A stretch of DNA of 64,000 nucleotides, from contig CALWKC010000004.1 in the NCBI GenBank assembly GCA_944381165.1, forward strand, positions 1 to 64,000, read 5' to 3'. The notes beneath the pieces are model-generated. The model saw only the letters and a list, made by a program, of their open reading frames with translations. It did not search any database and was not told the DNA's origin. Below, in pieces: positions 32,457 through 41,159 of the stretch. The first letter of the stretch is position 1. Each line of letters begins with the position of its first letter. The translations under genes and the position numbers were made by a program. The DNA comes from an uncultured Lachnospira sp. Its GTDB lineage: Bacteria > Bacillota > Clostridia > Lachnospirales > Lachnospiraceae.

Positions 32457-33164
32457 CTATCGGGTACTGTTGTACAAATCTACAACCAGCCTTACCTCTC
32501 CAATCCCAAGTCCAAGTTCCTTCGCAATCTCTTTATTGCTCATTCCCCTGTTAAACAGTTCAAGAATTTTTTCATTATTATTGGCTGTCTTTTCAGACTG
32601 CGCATCTTTATGACTCGCTTCGACGCTTTCAGTCTGTTTTGATGTGTCATCTGCATGTACGGCACCCTTTTCAGACATATTATCCGACAGCGTCTCAGCA
32701 GGCTCTGTTTTTGCCAAATCCGCCTCATTGACAGGCTTTTCGTTTTTCTTTTCCTCGACATAGGCGGCAGCCCTGTCAAGCTCACGCTTGACTGTATTGA
32801 CATCCTTTACGGTGTTCTTTACCTCTTTAGCCTTCTCATTGAGCATATCATACAAAAAAACAGTCTCGTTGTGATTTCTGTTTATTTCTCCCATAACTGT
32901 CTCAGCATACTCATTCAGCTCAAGTATCTTTGTGTTTGAAATCTTATCGAGCTGTGCCTCTGTTCTCTCAGAAACGTCTCCAAGCTGCTCCTCAATCATC
33001 GCCTCAACCTGCCTGCGCACCATTTCCTGCTCCGCCTGTGTCAGTCCGCTCTCAGACACAGACTCGCCGGTCTTTTCTTCGTTTTCTTCACTGTTACCGA
33101 CAAAAAAGCTTGCAGCAAAACAGACTATACCTACTATTAACAATACAACTTCCAATGCAGTCAT
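32457..33164 (-). CDS. DUF6115-like membrane-anchored protein with C-terminal HTH
   Basis: A 235-residue protein with an N-terminal membrane helix (about 3-22), a long charged coiled-coil-prone middle (about 40-190) and a C-terminal helix-turn-helix-like segment LFNRGMSNKEIAKELGLGIG (about 205-224) followed by EVRLVVDLYN. Proteins of this design occur at the end of Clostridial fla/che operons and are of unknown role. The HTH resembles sigma region 4/LuxR-type helices, so DNA or sigma-factor contact is possible but unproven. It follows the small unknown gene by 45 bp. Confidence 0.65.
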   Translation of the reverse strand: MTALEVVLLIVGIVCFAASFFVGNSEENEEKTGESVSESGLTQAEQEMVRRQVEAMIEEQLGDVSERTEAQLDKISNTKILELNEYAETVMGEINRNHNETVFLYDMLNEKAKEVKNTVKDVNTVKRELDRAAAYVEEKKNEKPVNEADLAKTEPAETLSDNMSEKGAVHADDTSKQTESVEASHKDAQSEKTANNNEKILELFNRGMSNKEIAKELGLGIGEVRLVVDLYNSTR

Positions 33165-33209
33165 AACACATTCTACTTTCCTTACTTTTTATCTTGCGAT
33201 GCTTTGCAC

Positions 33210-33521
33210 CTATATCTTTACATCAAACCCTCCGTCACCGGACTTTTTGACAAAAACCTTTCCCTCCTTAAAGGTGCGCTTTCTGCTTCCGCTCCTGCCC
33301 TGATATTCGTTTTCGCTCTTTTCCTTCGCGTCAAACTTACCAGGCTCATTCTCAACATCATCTTTCTTGCTGACCTGCTCTGATTTGTTTTCAGCCTGCT
33401 TGTCAACCTGTGCTGTAATATTCATCTGCTCAGCCATCGGTCTCATATTTTCAGTCTGCTTAATATGAGAAACCTCCGTCATCTGAGGCACCATCATTAA
33501 ATCTACCGGTCTTACACCCAT
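33210..33521 (-). CDS. Small hydrophilic protein of the fla/che operon, unknown
   Basis: A 103-residue protein with a short semi-hydrophobic N-terminus VRPVDLMMVPQMTEVS (about 3-18), a Gln/Met stretch and then a highly charged Lys/Glu/Asp region ending GDGGFDVKI. No membrane helix and no family I can name; similar small proteins with a PVDL start occur at this spot in Clostridial flagellar operons as far as I recall. ATG at 33521 follows GGAGGCTG. Located between fapA and the DUF6115-like gene. Confidence 0.6.
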   Translation of the reverse strand: MGVRPVDLMMVPQMTEVSHIKQTENMRPMAEQMNITAQVDKQAENKSEQVSKKDDVENEPGKFDAKEKSENEYQGRSGSRKRTFKEGKVFVKKSGDGGFDVKI

Positions 33522-33546
33522 AATCAGCCTCCATAAATTATACAGC

Positions 33547-35154
33547 CTACAGCGTATGCCACTTAATATCCGCCTTTTCCTTCATATAATAGCAGTATGA
33601 ACATTTTTCCTTTATAAAATAATTCTGGTCTCCGAAAATCAGCTTTACACCGACATAAATATTTCCCGACACCTTAACTCTTGCATTGACGTCCTCACCG
33701 AGCTGCTTTCTGAGCATCTCCAGCTCATTTTTCTGCTCAGTCAAATCCTTTTCAAGCAAAATAAGATTTCTCATCGTCTTTTGCTGCAGCTCTCGTTTTT
33801 CCGCACTCAACGAGCCGTCCGTCTCCTGCTTTTTCCTGAGCGCCGTCATAATCTGATTAAGCTGTATTTTATTGTTGCCCATTTCCTGAAGACTGACCTT
33901 AAGCTCATCCACCCGCCTTTTTGCTCCCGGGTCAATCCCAACGGCAACCACTGTCGACGTACCCATTTCATTGCCGATATTTTTAGCCTCGACAAGAGAA
34001 ATGGAGCGCACCTCTCCTCCGACAATCAGACCATTTCGCCCTGATGCCTTTACAGCGCCTCTTGCGCTCATCTTGCTGTGAAGAATTGAATCAGCCTCAA
34101 TATCGCCTCCGGCCTCCACACTCTTTGCACTCTCAATAAACTTTGAAACAATATTGCCCCCCGCCTTTATCACAGCCTTGTTCATTCCCTGAACACCGCG
34201 GTTAAAAGTAATATTTCCTCCGGCTATAATAGTCGCTCCCTCGACAATACCGCTTACCGATACATCTCCCGATGCCTTCACGGAAAAACCGGCAAGTACA
34301 TTGCCTTTTATGACAATGCTGCCGTCATAGTCAATGTCTCCCGTTGAAGTGTCAACATCGACAATCTCCATTACATCGGACACAAATATCTTATCATTCT
34401 CAAGAGTCACATGTCCGTTGACCTTTGAAATGAGCTTCAGTTTATCCTCAGACACCTCAAGATTTCTTCCGTATCTGAAAACAGCTCTCTTTACACGCCT
34501 CGGCATAACAGCCCTGCCGAACAAATCCACTCCATTGTCGCCTTTGTCCTCCGGATGAAGAACAGCAACCACATCTCCCGCCTTTATATGATTTACATTC
34601 TCAAGCGTGTGAAAATCGACTGTTCCGTCATCGTTCATCTTAGGCGTAGGCTTAAGCTGCGTGTTAAACATATATTCAATCGAGCCATCGCTGCCCTCAC
34701 GGGGTTTTGTTCCCCTTGCGACAACATATGTCTCAAAATATCTTTTCTCTTTTAAAAACAATTCTATTGCTTCCTCAGAAATGCCGTTCACAACTCCAAG
34801 CGCCGCAATATCTTTTTTTATTTCTTCCTTAGTCAGCTCATGCGCGCCAACAAACGGCGGATAAAATACCGCTTCCATTACCATATTGTCGTAGCTCATT
34901 GTATAATTGCCGAACTCCGATACCGGAAACGCTCTCTCCTCAGAAACCTTTACCGTAGTCTGACGCGTAGCGCCCTTCTTAAAGGCTTCATTAAACTCTG
35001 CAATATCGCATCCGTAAATATTCTTTTTTTCTATATAAAATAACGCTTCCCCAGCCTCTGCGGGCGCCTCTCCCTCTGAAGGCGGGTACACTGTCAGATA
35101 TAGTCCGTCCTGCCTTGTTTCAAACTGAAAATAGCCTTTGCTGCACTTCCCCAT
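33547..35154 (-). CDS. FapA family protein (flagellar assembly protein A domain, DUF342)
   Basis: A 535-residue FapA/DUF342 protein. The N-terminal third is variable; the central region (about 200-390) shows the beta-helix repeat pattern with many GN, GD, GG turns (IVIKGNVLAG, VKASGDVSVSG, IIAGGNITFN, VEAGGDIEAD). The C-terminus is a long coiled coil (about 410-500). These proteins are cytoplasmic or membrane-associated assembly or polarity factors; the flagellar role is inferred from operon position behind sigD. ATG at 35154 follows AGAGGTAAAT. Confidence 0.85.
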   Translation of the reverse strand: MGKCSKGYFQFETRQDGLYLTVYPPSEGEAPAEAGEALFYIEKKNIYGCDIAEFNEAFKKGATRQTTVKVSEERAFPVSEFGNYTMSYDNMVMEAVFYPPFVGAHELTKEEIKKDIAALGVVNGISEEAIELFLKEKRYFETYVVARGTKPREGSDGSIEYMFNTQLKPTPKMNDDGTVDFHTLENVNHIKAGDVVAVLHPEDKGDNGVDLFGRAVMPRRVKRAVFRYGRNLEVSEDKLKLISKVNGHVTLENDKIFVSDVMEIVDVDTSTGDIDYDGSIVIKGNVLAGFSVKASGDVSVSGIVEGATIIAGGNITFNRGVQGMNKAVIKAGGNIVSKFIESAKSVEAGGDIEADSILHSKMSARGAVKASGRNGLIVGGEVRSISLVEAKNIGNEMGTSTVVAVGIDPGAKRRVDELKVSLQEMGNNKIQLNQIMTALRKKQETDGSLSAEKRELQQKTMRNLILLEKDLTEQKNELEMLRKQLGEDVNARVKVSGNIYVGVKLIFGDQNYFIKEKCSYCYYMKEKADIKWHTL

Positions 35155-35185
35155 ATTTACCTCTTTTCGACCTGTTTTTATTGCT

Positions 35186-35947
35186 TTACGCCAAAAGTCC
35201 TATATAGTCCCCAAGCTTTAATCTCATTTTATTTAACGCCTTAGTGTGGAGCTGTGAAACTCTCGATTCAGATACCTCAAGAACAAGACTTATCTCCTTT
35301 AACGTCATCTCTTCGTAATAATAAAGAACAACTACACTGCGCTCTTTCTCCGTAAGCATATCAAGCGCCTCAACAATTTTCTTCTTAAGCTCTTCTTTTT
35401 CTACCGCATCCTCAGGACACTCAAACCTTGTATTCCCGACAGCCTCTATCCCGGCTTCGCTTCCCTCCTCAGTATACTCGTCAAGTGAAACGAGATTTGA
35501 CATCTTAGTCTGTCCCTGCCAGTTTATAAGCTCCTCAACCGTTATACCAAGTTCTTTTGCAATTTCCTCGTCGGTTGACGCTCTTCCTGTCTGTGCTTCT
35601 ATGCGGGCCATTGCCGCATCAATCTTTTTTTGTTTTTGTCTGAGTGAGCGCGGTATCCAGTCCATTTTACGGATTTGGTCCAAAATTGCTCCTCTTATGC
35701 GCAGACTGGCATACGTCTCAAATTTTACATTCTTGCCGTAGTCAAATTTATCAATGGCATCTATAAGTCCAAATATTCCGTATCCGACCAAATCATCATA
35801 CTCGACATTATAACCAAGATACATGCTCAGCCGCCCAGCTACAAGCTTCACAAGCTGTGCATACTCCAAAATAAGCTCATCTCTTAAATTGTCGTCATGT
35901 GTCTTTGAATACTTCTGCCAAAGCTCGTCTCTGCTTGCCTCATCCAT
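35186..35947 (-). CDS. sigD: Flagellar sigma factor SigD/FliA
   Basis: A 253-residue sigma-28 family factor. Region 2 shows LVKLVAGRLSMYLGYNVEYDDLVGYGIFGLIDAIDKFD and the FETYASLRIRGAILDQIRKMDWIPRSLR block, region 3 follows, and region 4 has LTEKERSVVVLYYYEEMTLKEISLVLEVSESRVSQLH. It directs transcription of late flagellar, motor and chemotaxis genes. In Bacillus sigD lies near the 3' end of the fla/che operon, as here. Start ATG at 35947, ribosome site weak (GGGGG). No anti-sigma FlgM gene is in the window. Confidence 0.95.
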   Translation of the reverse strand: MDEASRDELWQKYSKTHDDNLRDELILEYAQLVKLVAGRLSMYLGYNVEYDDLVGYGIFGLIDAIDKFDYGKNVKFETYASLRIRGAILDQIRKMDWIPRSLRQKQKKIDAAMARIEAQTGRASTDEEIAKELGITVEELINWQGQTKMSNLVSLDEYTEEGSEAGIEAVGNTRFECPEDAVEKEELKKKIVEALDMLTEKERSVVVLYYYEEMTLKEISLVLEVSESRVSQLHTKALNKMRLKLGDYIGLLA

Positions 35948-35968
35948 TACCGTAGCCCCCGAAATTTA

Positions 35969-36268
35969 TTATTCAGCCTCTTTGCCTTCGCTGTCCTCTT
36001 TTACGTCATCCTGACCTTCCTTTTTCCCTTTTTCCTGTGTATCTTCTGCTTCGTTTTCACCATTCTGCTCGTCCTGCTTCTCCTCATCCTTAAAAACTCT
36101 GTTCAAAAGAATTCTTATAAGCAGTCCCGCTATGTAAAAACCAGCCATAACAAGCACCAAAACCCAAAGAAACTTCACCAGTGTATACTTGTTTAAAATC
36201 ATTACAACGCTTGTTATGAATCCGGCAAGAAGTGTTATAATCGCCGGAAAATTACGAAACTTCTTCAT
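35969..36268 (-). CDS. Small two-helix membrane protein, unknown
   Basis: A 99-residue protein with two membrane helices (about 8-26 and 30-52) and a very acidic Glu/Asp/Lys tail (about 60-99). Its size, topology and position between cheD and sigD recall a class of short unnamed membrane proteins found at this place in Lachnospiraceae operons. Function unknown. ATG at 36268 follows a GGGGG site. Confidence 0.6.
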   Translation of the reverse strand: MKKFRNFPAIITLLAGFITSVVMILNKYTLVKFLWVLVLVMAGFYIAGLLIRILLNRVFKDEEKQDEQNGENEAEDTQEKGKKEGQDDVKEDSEGKEAE

Positions 36269-36287
36269 AAGCTATACCCCCGCAGCC

Positions 36288-36773
36288 CTAAATCGTCTTA
36301 ACCGGTTTTCCCACAGACTTTATAACATAATCCCCTGTCTCGGAATAAAATTCTACAGTTCTTCCGTAATTTAATCCGCAGTCCTCCGCAAGAAGACGAA
36401 TATTATATTCTTTTAACTTTTCCTTTGCTGCTATTATATTGCGCTCACCGACTCTCAGAGAATCATTCATGCTTGACATTGCAAACATCTGGGCGCCACC
36501 TGCAATCTTTGCAACAAGCCTGCTGCGGTTTGCCCCCAGAGCCGTCATCTGCCTTATCAGCTCGTCAATTCCCGTATCTGCAAACTTTGCAAGATTAGAA
36601 TTATTTCTTATCTGTGTACTGTCCGGCAGCATGCAATGCAGCAATCCGCTGATTTTTGTGACAGGGTCGTATAAAGCCACTCCTACGCAAGAACCCAGAC
36701 CCAAAGTTGTCAATGCATCAGGGCATTTACATACCTTTAAATCGGCCATTCCAACCTTTATCATGTTTCCCAT
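36288..36773 (-). CDS. cheD: Chemoreceptor glutamine deamidase CheD
   Basis: A 161-residue CheD. The catalytic elements are the Cys of TTLGLGSCVGVALYD and the His of LLHCMLPDS, with GGAQMF further on. It deamidates receptor glutamines and interacts with CheC to tune adaptation. Start is uncertain: I chose ATG 36773 (MGNMIKVGMADL); a TTG at 36788 directly abuts AAAGGA, and an ATG at 36764 gives MIKVGMADL. It lies 42 bp after cheC, the normal CheC-CheD pairing. Confidence 0.93.
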   Translation of the reverse strand: MGNMIKVGMADLKVCKCPDALTTLGLGSCVGVALYDPVTKISGLLHCMLPDSTQIRNNSNLAKFADTGIDELIRQMTALGANRSRLVAKIAGGAQMFAMSSMNDSLRVGERNIIAAKEKLKEYNIRLLAEDCGLNYGRTVEFYSETGDYVIKSVGKPVKTI

Positions 36774-36815
36774 CTTAAAACTGTCCAATCCTTTAAAAAT
36801 TACACATCAACTGCA

Positions 36816-37442
36816 TCACATGCCAAGTGAAGATAATATTTTATCGTAGGATTCAAGTTCCGGAATAAGAAGAAAATACCCCGTCACAAAATCATCCTCA
36901 CCAAACTGCGACTGAATCATTAACAACTTATCGCCATATTTACCAAACTCAATAGCCGGAACGCTCAGGAGCGCACCAAGCATATCAATCGACAGCGCAG
37001 GCACCGACGATACCATTTTCATGCCCGTAAGCCCTGACAAAGCTGATAAATATGAGCCTGAAACAATATTTCCTATTTCATTCAGTGCAGACATATCCAT
37101 TTCAGAAAATTCACCTGTCAAATCCTCATTTTCATGAATATCTCTCATCATAAGGGAATTAACAAGATGATGCGCAGATTTCATATCAAACAGAAACATC
37201 ATCATCCCGTCAATATCTCCCTGAATCTCCAAAAGAATTCCTACAACCGTCTGCTCCTCAGACCCTATAAACTCAGAAATTCTGTCAAACGGAAGCAGTG
37301 CAACATTAGGCACTGACATATCAACCTTTATACTCAGCATAGTAGCCAGCGCCGTTGTCGCATTACCCGCTCCGATATTTCCTATTTCCTTTAAAACATC
37401 AAACTGGGCATCCTCCAGTTTATCAAGATTAATCTTTGACAT
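36816..37442 (-). CDS. cheC: CheY-P phosphatase CheC
   Basis: A 208-residue CheC with two phosphatase helices, each with the E-x2-N pattern: LKEIGNIGAGNATTALA (about 18-34) and LNEIGNIVSGSYLSALS (about 115-131). It removes phosphate from CheY and binds CheD. Its start ATG overlaps the cheW stop by one base (TGATG), showing tight coupling. Length is normal for Firmicute CheC. Confidence 0.94.
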   Translation of the reverse strand: MSKINLDKLEDAQFDVLKEIGNIGAGNATTALATMLSIKVDMSVPNVALLPFDRISEFIGSEEQTVVGILLEIQGDIDGMMMFLFDMKSAHHLVNSLMMRDIHENEDLTGEFSEMDMSALNEIGNIVSGSYLSALSGLTGMKMVSSVPALSIDMLGALLSVPAIEFGKYGDKLLMIQSQFGEDDFVTGYFLLIPELESYDKILSSLGM

Positions 37443-37909
37443 CAGCCCTCCTCAATCAACGCAACAATATCAAGCAGCGATATAAGTTCACCCTTATTCT
37501 TGCCGATTCCGTTTATATATCCGGAAGCAACCAGAGATTCTGTTCTTGCCACATTCTCAATATCATCGGTTTCAAGAGTAACCACTTCTTTTACCTGATC
37601 TACGATAACACCGATTGTAGCTCCGTCAACCTTTATAATAATTATTCTTGTCTTATCTGAGTACTCATCATCCTCAAGACCAAGCTTAAGACGAATGCTC
37701 ATAACGGGAATTATTTCACCTCTTAAATTAATTACCCCTTTATAATATGTCTGAGTCTTAGGAACTCTCGTAATACGCTGATTTCTTACAATATTATCAA
37801 TATACTGAATATTAATTCCGTACTGCTCGTTTCCGATGCTTACTACAATATACTGCATCGAGTCAGAAGCGTTATCCGTTATTTTTTCCACTGTCTTTAC
37901 TTCTTCCAT
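37442..37909 (-). CDS. cheW: Chemotaxis coupling protein CheW
   Basis: A 155-residue CheW, the SH3-like adaptor joining receptors to CheA. Visible: VVSIGNEQYGINIQYIDNIVR, TYYKGVINLRGEIIPVMSIRLKLGL (about 69-93) and GVIVDQVKEVVTL. Short N-terminal extension of about 15 residues. ATG at 37909 with AGGTGG upstream; 30 bp after cheA. Confidence 0.96.
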   Translation of the reverse strand: MEEVKTVEKITDNASDSMQYIVVSIGNEQYGINIQYIDNIVRNQRITRVPKTQTYYKGVINLRGEIIPVMSIRLKLGLEDDEYSDKTRIIIIKVDGATIGVIVDQVKEVVTLETDDIENVARTESLVASGYINGIGKNKGELISLLDIVALIEEG

Positions 37910-37939
37910 AGATAGCCACCTAACCTTTCCAGACCTTTA

Positions 37940-40048
37940 TTAAACAAGTGTATTAGCATCAATAATCAGCGCAACTGAGCCGTCGCCCAAAATAGTAGCT
38001 CCGCTTATCATCTTGTTGATATTGATATACTTGCCTAAAGACTTAATTACAATTTCCATCTGTCCAATAAGACTATCTACAACAAGCCCTGCCTGTTTAT
38101 CACCCTTGCTCACAATTACAACAGTAATATTTTCCTGTTCAGGCTGTTCTCCCGGCACATCGAGAAGCTCTCTGAGTCTTATAATAGGAATTACATTTCC
38201 TCTCAAATGTATAACTTCCTTTGCATGTACATATTTTATGTCGCTTACAGGAATATCCTCAATAGTCTGTATTGAGCCGAGCGAAATGGCATACTTCTCG
38301 TCTCCGAGCTTAACCATAAGCGCCTGTATAATTGCAAGCGTAAGAGGAAGTCTTATGATAAATGTGCTGCCCTCTCCATATACGGTCTTTACTTCTACAT
38401 CGCCGCCGAGAGCTTCAATCTTTGACTTGACAACGTCAAGACCTACGCCTCTTCCCGAAACATCCGTAACCTTATCTGCTGTCGAAAAACTTGGCTTAAA
38501 CAGTAAATCAATTACATCCTTGTCGGTCATAACTGCCGCCTGCTCCTCTGTAATCGTTCCCTTTGAAACAGCCTTGTTTTTAACATTTTCAACATCAATA
38601 CCGTTGCCGTCGTCTCTTACCTCAATGACAACATTATTTCCGTCCTGATATGCATCGAGGAAAATAGAGCCGACTTCACTCTTTCCTCTCTCTCTTCTCA
38701 CCTCTGCACTCTCAAGGCCGTGGTCTGCCGAGTTTCTCAAAAGGTGCATAAGAGGGTCGCCTATCTCATCAATAACAGTTCTGTCAAGCTCTGTATCCTC
38801 ACCTGACATATAAAGCTCCATTTTCTTATTGAGCTTTTTGCTCAAATCCCTTATCATTCTAGGGAACTTGCTCACAACGCTCTCAATAGGCATCATTCTT
38901 ACCTTCATTACTGATTCGTGAAGATTCGTCGTCACTCGTTCAAGATATTCAATCTGCTCGTTAAAGCTCTGATTTACGCCGCCTTCTTCTTCGTTGCTGC
39001 TTGCGACAAGTCCGTTCTTTGCAATTATAAGCTCGCTCACGAGGTTCATAAGCACATCAAGCTTTTCAATATCAACTCGCACCGTATGTCCTACAGGTTT
39101 AGCCTTTGCATTTCCATTTCCGGAAGCTACCGGCTTAGTCTGTGCAGCTGGTTTTCCCGAAGCACTACCCGCGGTCTTACTCTCCTCTTTTTTCTCCTTC
39201 TGCTCAGCTATTGTCTGCTCTTCAGATTCCTTAGCCTCCTCGTGCTGCTCATCCTTTGCTTCAGCGAAAGGTGTTGTTATCTCATATCCCGAAGCATCCT
39301 TTATCTCTGATACGCTCTTTATAATCTTTGTTATATCTTCAAAGCTTTCCTCTGTAATGATAACTATATGGAAGTCAAAGTCAAACTTTTCATCCTCAAT
39401 ATCCTGAACTGACGGCTCAGATTTGATAATATCTCCGTGTCCCTCAAGATTTTTAAACACAAGAAACGCTCTGGCTGCCTTAAGAATACAGTTCTCATCT
39501 ACACAAACTCTGATTTCATAAACATGAAGCTGTTTTTTAAGAGCTTCATTTACAGCATTTTTCTCAAAATCGGCAAGAACAATTTTGCCGTTATTTTCAA
39601 GCTTTGCTTCTTCCTCCGTGCTCTGTGAAGAAGCTTCCTGCTCTGCCGGTGCATCATCTCTGCCCTCAGACGCTATAAATTCATTCAGTGCCTTAATAAT
39701 AGGCTCATTATCATTTGTTCCCTCGTCCTGTGTCTCCTGAATATTAGAAACATATTCCTCAAGCGCGTCAAGGCACTGGAACAACACATCGACAAGACTT
39801 GAATTGACCTTCATATTGCCGTTTCTTACCTCAGAAAAAACATTTTCCATGTCATGGGTAAGATTCTGCATTCTCTTGTAGCCCATTGTTCCTGCCATAC
39901 CCTTGAGTGAATGAGCCGCACGGAAAATCTCGTTAATCGTATCGCTGTTATCCGGCTCCTTTTCAAGTATCATAAGCTGGTCACTAAGGCTCTGCAAATG
40001 TTCTTTTGATTCATCGATAAATATCTCTAAATATTGGCTTACATCCAT
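37940..40048 (-). CDS. cheA: Chemotaxis histidine kinase CheA
   Basis: A 702-residue CheA. P1 HPt domain with phospho-accepting His 46 (RAAHSLKGMAGTMG), P2 CheY/CheB-binding region (about 165-255), a Glu/Lys-rich linker (about 265-320), P3 dimerisation with VRVDIEKLDVLMNLVSELII (about 327-346), P4 ATPase with N-box MHLLRNSADHGLE, G1 DDGNGID and G2 GRGVGLDVV boxes, and P5 regulatory domain with HLRGNVIPIIRLRELL. All motifs intact. It autophosphorylates and passes phosphate to CheY and CheB. One base separates it from cheB. Confidence 0.97.
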   Translation of the reverse strand: MDVSQYLEIFIDESKEHLQSLSDQLMILEKEPDNSDTINEIFRAAHSLKGMAGTMGYKRMQNLTHDMENVFSEVRNGNMKVNSSLVDVLFQCLDALEEYVSNIQETQDEGTNDNEPIIKALNEFIASEGRDDAPAEQEASSQSTEEEAKLENNGKIVLADFEKNAVNEALKKQLHVYEIRVCVDENCILKAARAFLVFKNLEGHGDIIKSEPSVQDIEDEKFDFDFHIVIITEESFEDITKIIKSVSEIKDASGYEITTPFAEAKDEQHEEAKESEEQTIAEQKEKKEESKTAGSASGKPAAQTKPVASGNGNAKAKPVGHTVRVDIEKLDVLMNLVSELIIAKNGLVASSNEEEGGVNQSFNEQIEYLERVTTNLHESVMKVRMMPIESVVSKFPRMIRDLSKKLNKKMELYMSGEDTELDRTVIDEIGDPLMHLLRNSADHGLESAEVRRERGKSEVGSIFLDAYQDGNNVVIEVRDDGNGIDVENVKNKAVSKGTITEEQAAVMTDKDVIDLLFKPSFSTADKVTDVSGRGVGLDVVKSKIEALGGDVEVKTVYGEGSTFIIRLPLTLAIIQALMVKLGDEKYAISLGSIQTIEDIPVSDIKYVHAKEVIHLRGNVIPIIRLRELLDVPGEQPEQENITVVIVSKGDKQAGLVVDSLIGQMEIVIKSLGKYININKMISGATILGDGSVALIIDANTLV

Positions 40049-40049
40049 T

Positions 40050-41159
40050 TTAAGATACCCCCACGTTCTTCGTAATTGCTTCTGCCACGTGTCCTAGAGG
40101 TACTACCTCATCCACGAGGCCTGTCTGTGCTATCGCTTTAGGCATTCCGTATACAACGCATGTATCCTCGTCCTGTGAGATAACATGCAGCTTTTTGCGG
40201 CGGGCTGCCAGCCCTTTTATTCCGTTAGTTCCGTCCGCTCCCATTCCGGTAAGCACAACACATGTAATCTCATCATAGTTACATGTCTCAAGAGACTCAT
40301 ACATAACATTGGCACACGGTCTCAATCCGTCTATGGCGGGCTCCGTACTCAGTGAAATACAGTACTCTGACCCCTTCTTTACTACGCGTGTGTGTTTGCC
40401 GCCCGGCGCTATATACACCGTGGCTTTCTTTAATACGTCTCCGTCCTGCGCCTCCTTAACCTCAACCATGCTCATCTCATTGAGTCTGTTTGCCAGAGAT
40501 AAAGTAAAACCTGCCGGCATATGCTGAACAAGCACAACCGGAGCATCAAGGTTTGCAGGAAGCATCGGAATAACCTGCTGTAATGATTTAGGTCCGCCGG
40601 TAGAACAGCAAAGAGCAACAAGTTTCTTTCTTCCTGTCTTTATGCCGCTGAAATGTTCCGCTTCCAGCCTTTTGGGCGGAGCTGACACTTCCGTGTGCGG
40701 CCTTACCGTATGCGTTGAAGACGAAATCGAAGATATACCGCCTGATTTTGGACGATGAGCCGTCGCGATATCAAGCATCTCGTGAATTCGTTTCTTGAAT
40801 TTCTCTCCTTTTGTCTCCAGATAATTCTCAGGCTTTGTCACAAAATCGAATGCTCCGAGCTCAAGCGCCCTGATAGTTTCCTTTGCACCTTCTTTTGCGA
40901 CTGTGCTGACGACAATAACTGTCTGCTCAATCCTGTTTTTCTGAAGCTTCTCAAGCAGCTCAAGACCATTCATCTTAGGCATATTAATATCCAAGATAAT
41001 CGCGCTGTACATCGCAGGGTTTGAAACAATCAAATCAAAGCCCTCAACTCCGTCTTTTGCAATGGCTGCAACTTCATAATCATTACTTGAATTAATTATA
41101 TCAGAAATTACCCTTCTCATGAGTGCAGAGTCATCAATTATCAGTATTTTCTTTGCCAA
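40050..41159 (-). CDS. cheB: Chemotaxis response regulator methylesterase CheB
   Basis: A 369-residue CheB: receiver domain with acidic pair DD at 9-10 and phospho-Asp 57 (LDINMPKMNG), linker (about 130-175), and methylesterase/deamidase domain with catalytic Ser in CSTGGPKSL (Ser 186), HMPAGFT and GMGADGTNG. It removes methyl groups from receptors. The best start is TTG at 41159 (MAKKILIIDDS) with GAGGTGG five bases upstream; it overlaps the preceding PilZ gene by 26 bp. No cheR gene is in the window. Confidence 0.95.
   Translation of the reverse strand: MAKKILIIDDSALMRRVISDIINSSNDYEVAAIAKDGVEGFDLIVSNPAMYSAIILDINMPKMNGLELLEKLQKNRIEQTVIVVSTVAKEGAKETIRALELGAFDFVTKPENYLETKGEKFKKRIHEMLDIATAHRPKSGGISSISSSTHTVRPHTEVSAPPKRLEAEHFSGIKTGRKKLVALCCSTGGPKSLQQVIPMLPANLDAPVVLVQHMPAGFTLSLANRLNEMSMVEVKEAQDGDVLKKATVYIAPGGKHTRVVKKGSEYCISLSTEPAIDGLRPCANVMYESLETCNYDEITCVVLTGMGADGTNGIKGLAARRKKLHVISQDEDTCVVYGMPKAIAQTGLVDEVVPLGHVAEAITKNVGVS

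Noticed and set aside
38013-38648. A 211-codon plus-strand frame
   Set aside because: Antisense to the well conserved cheA kinase region, with no ribosome site.
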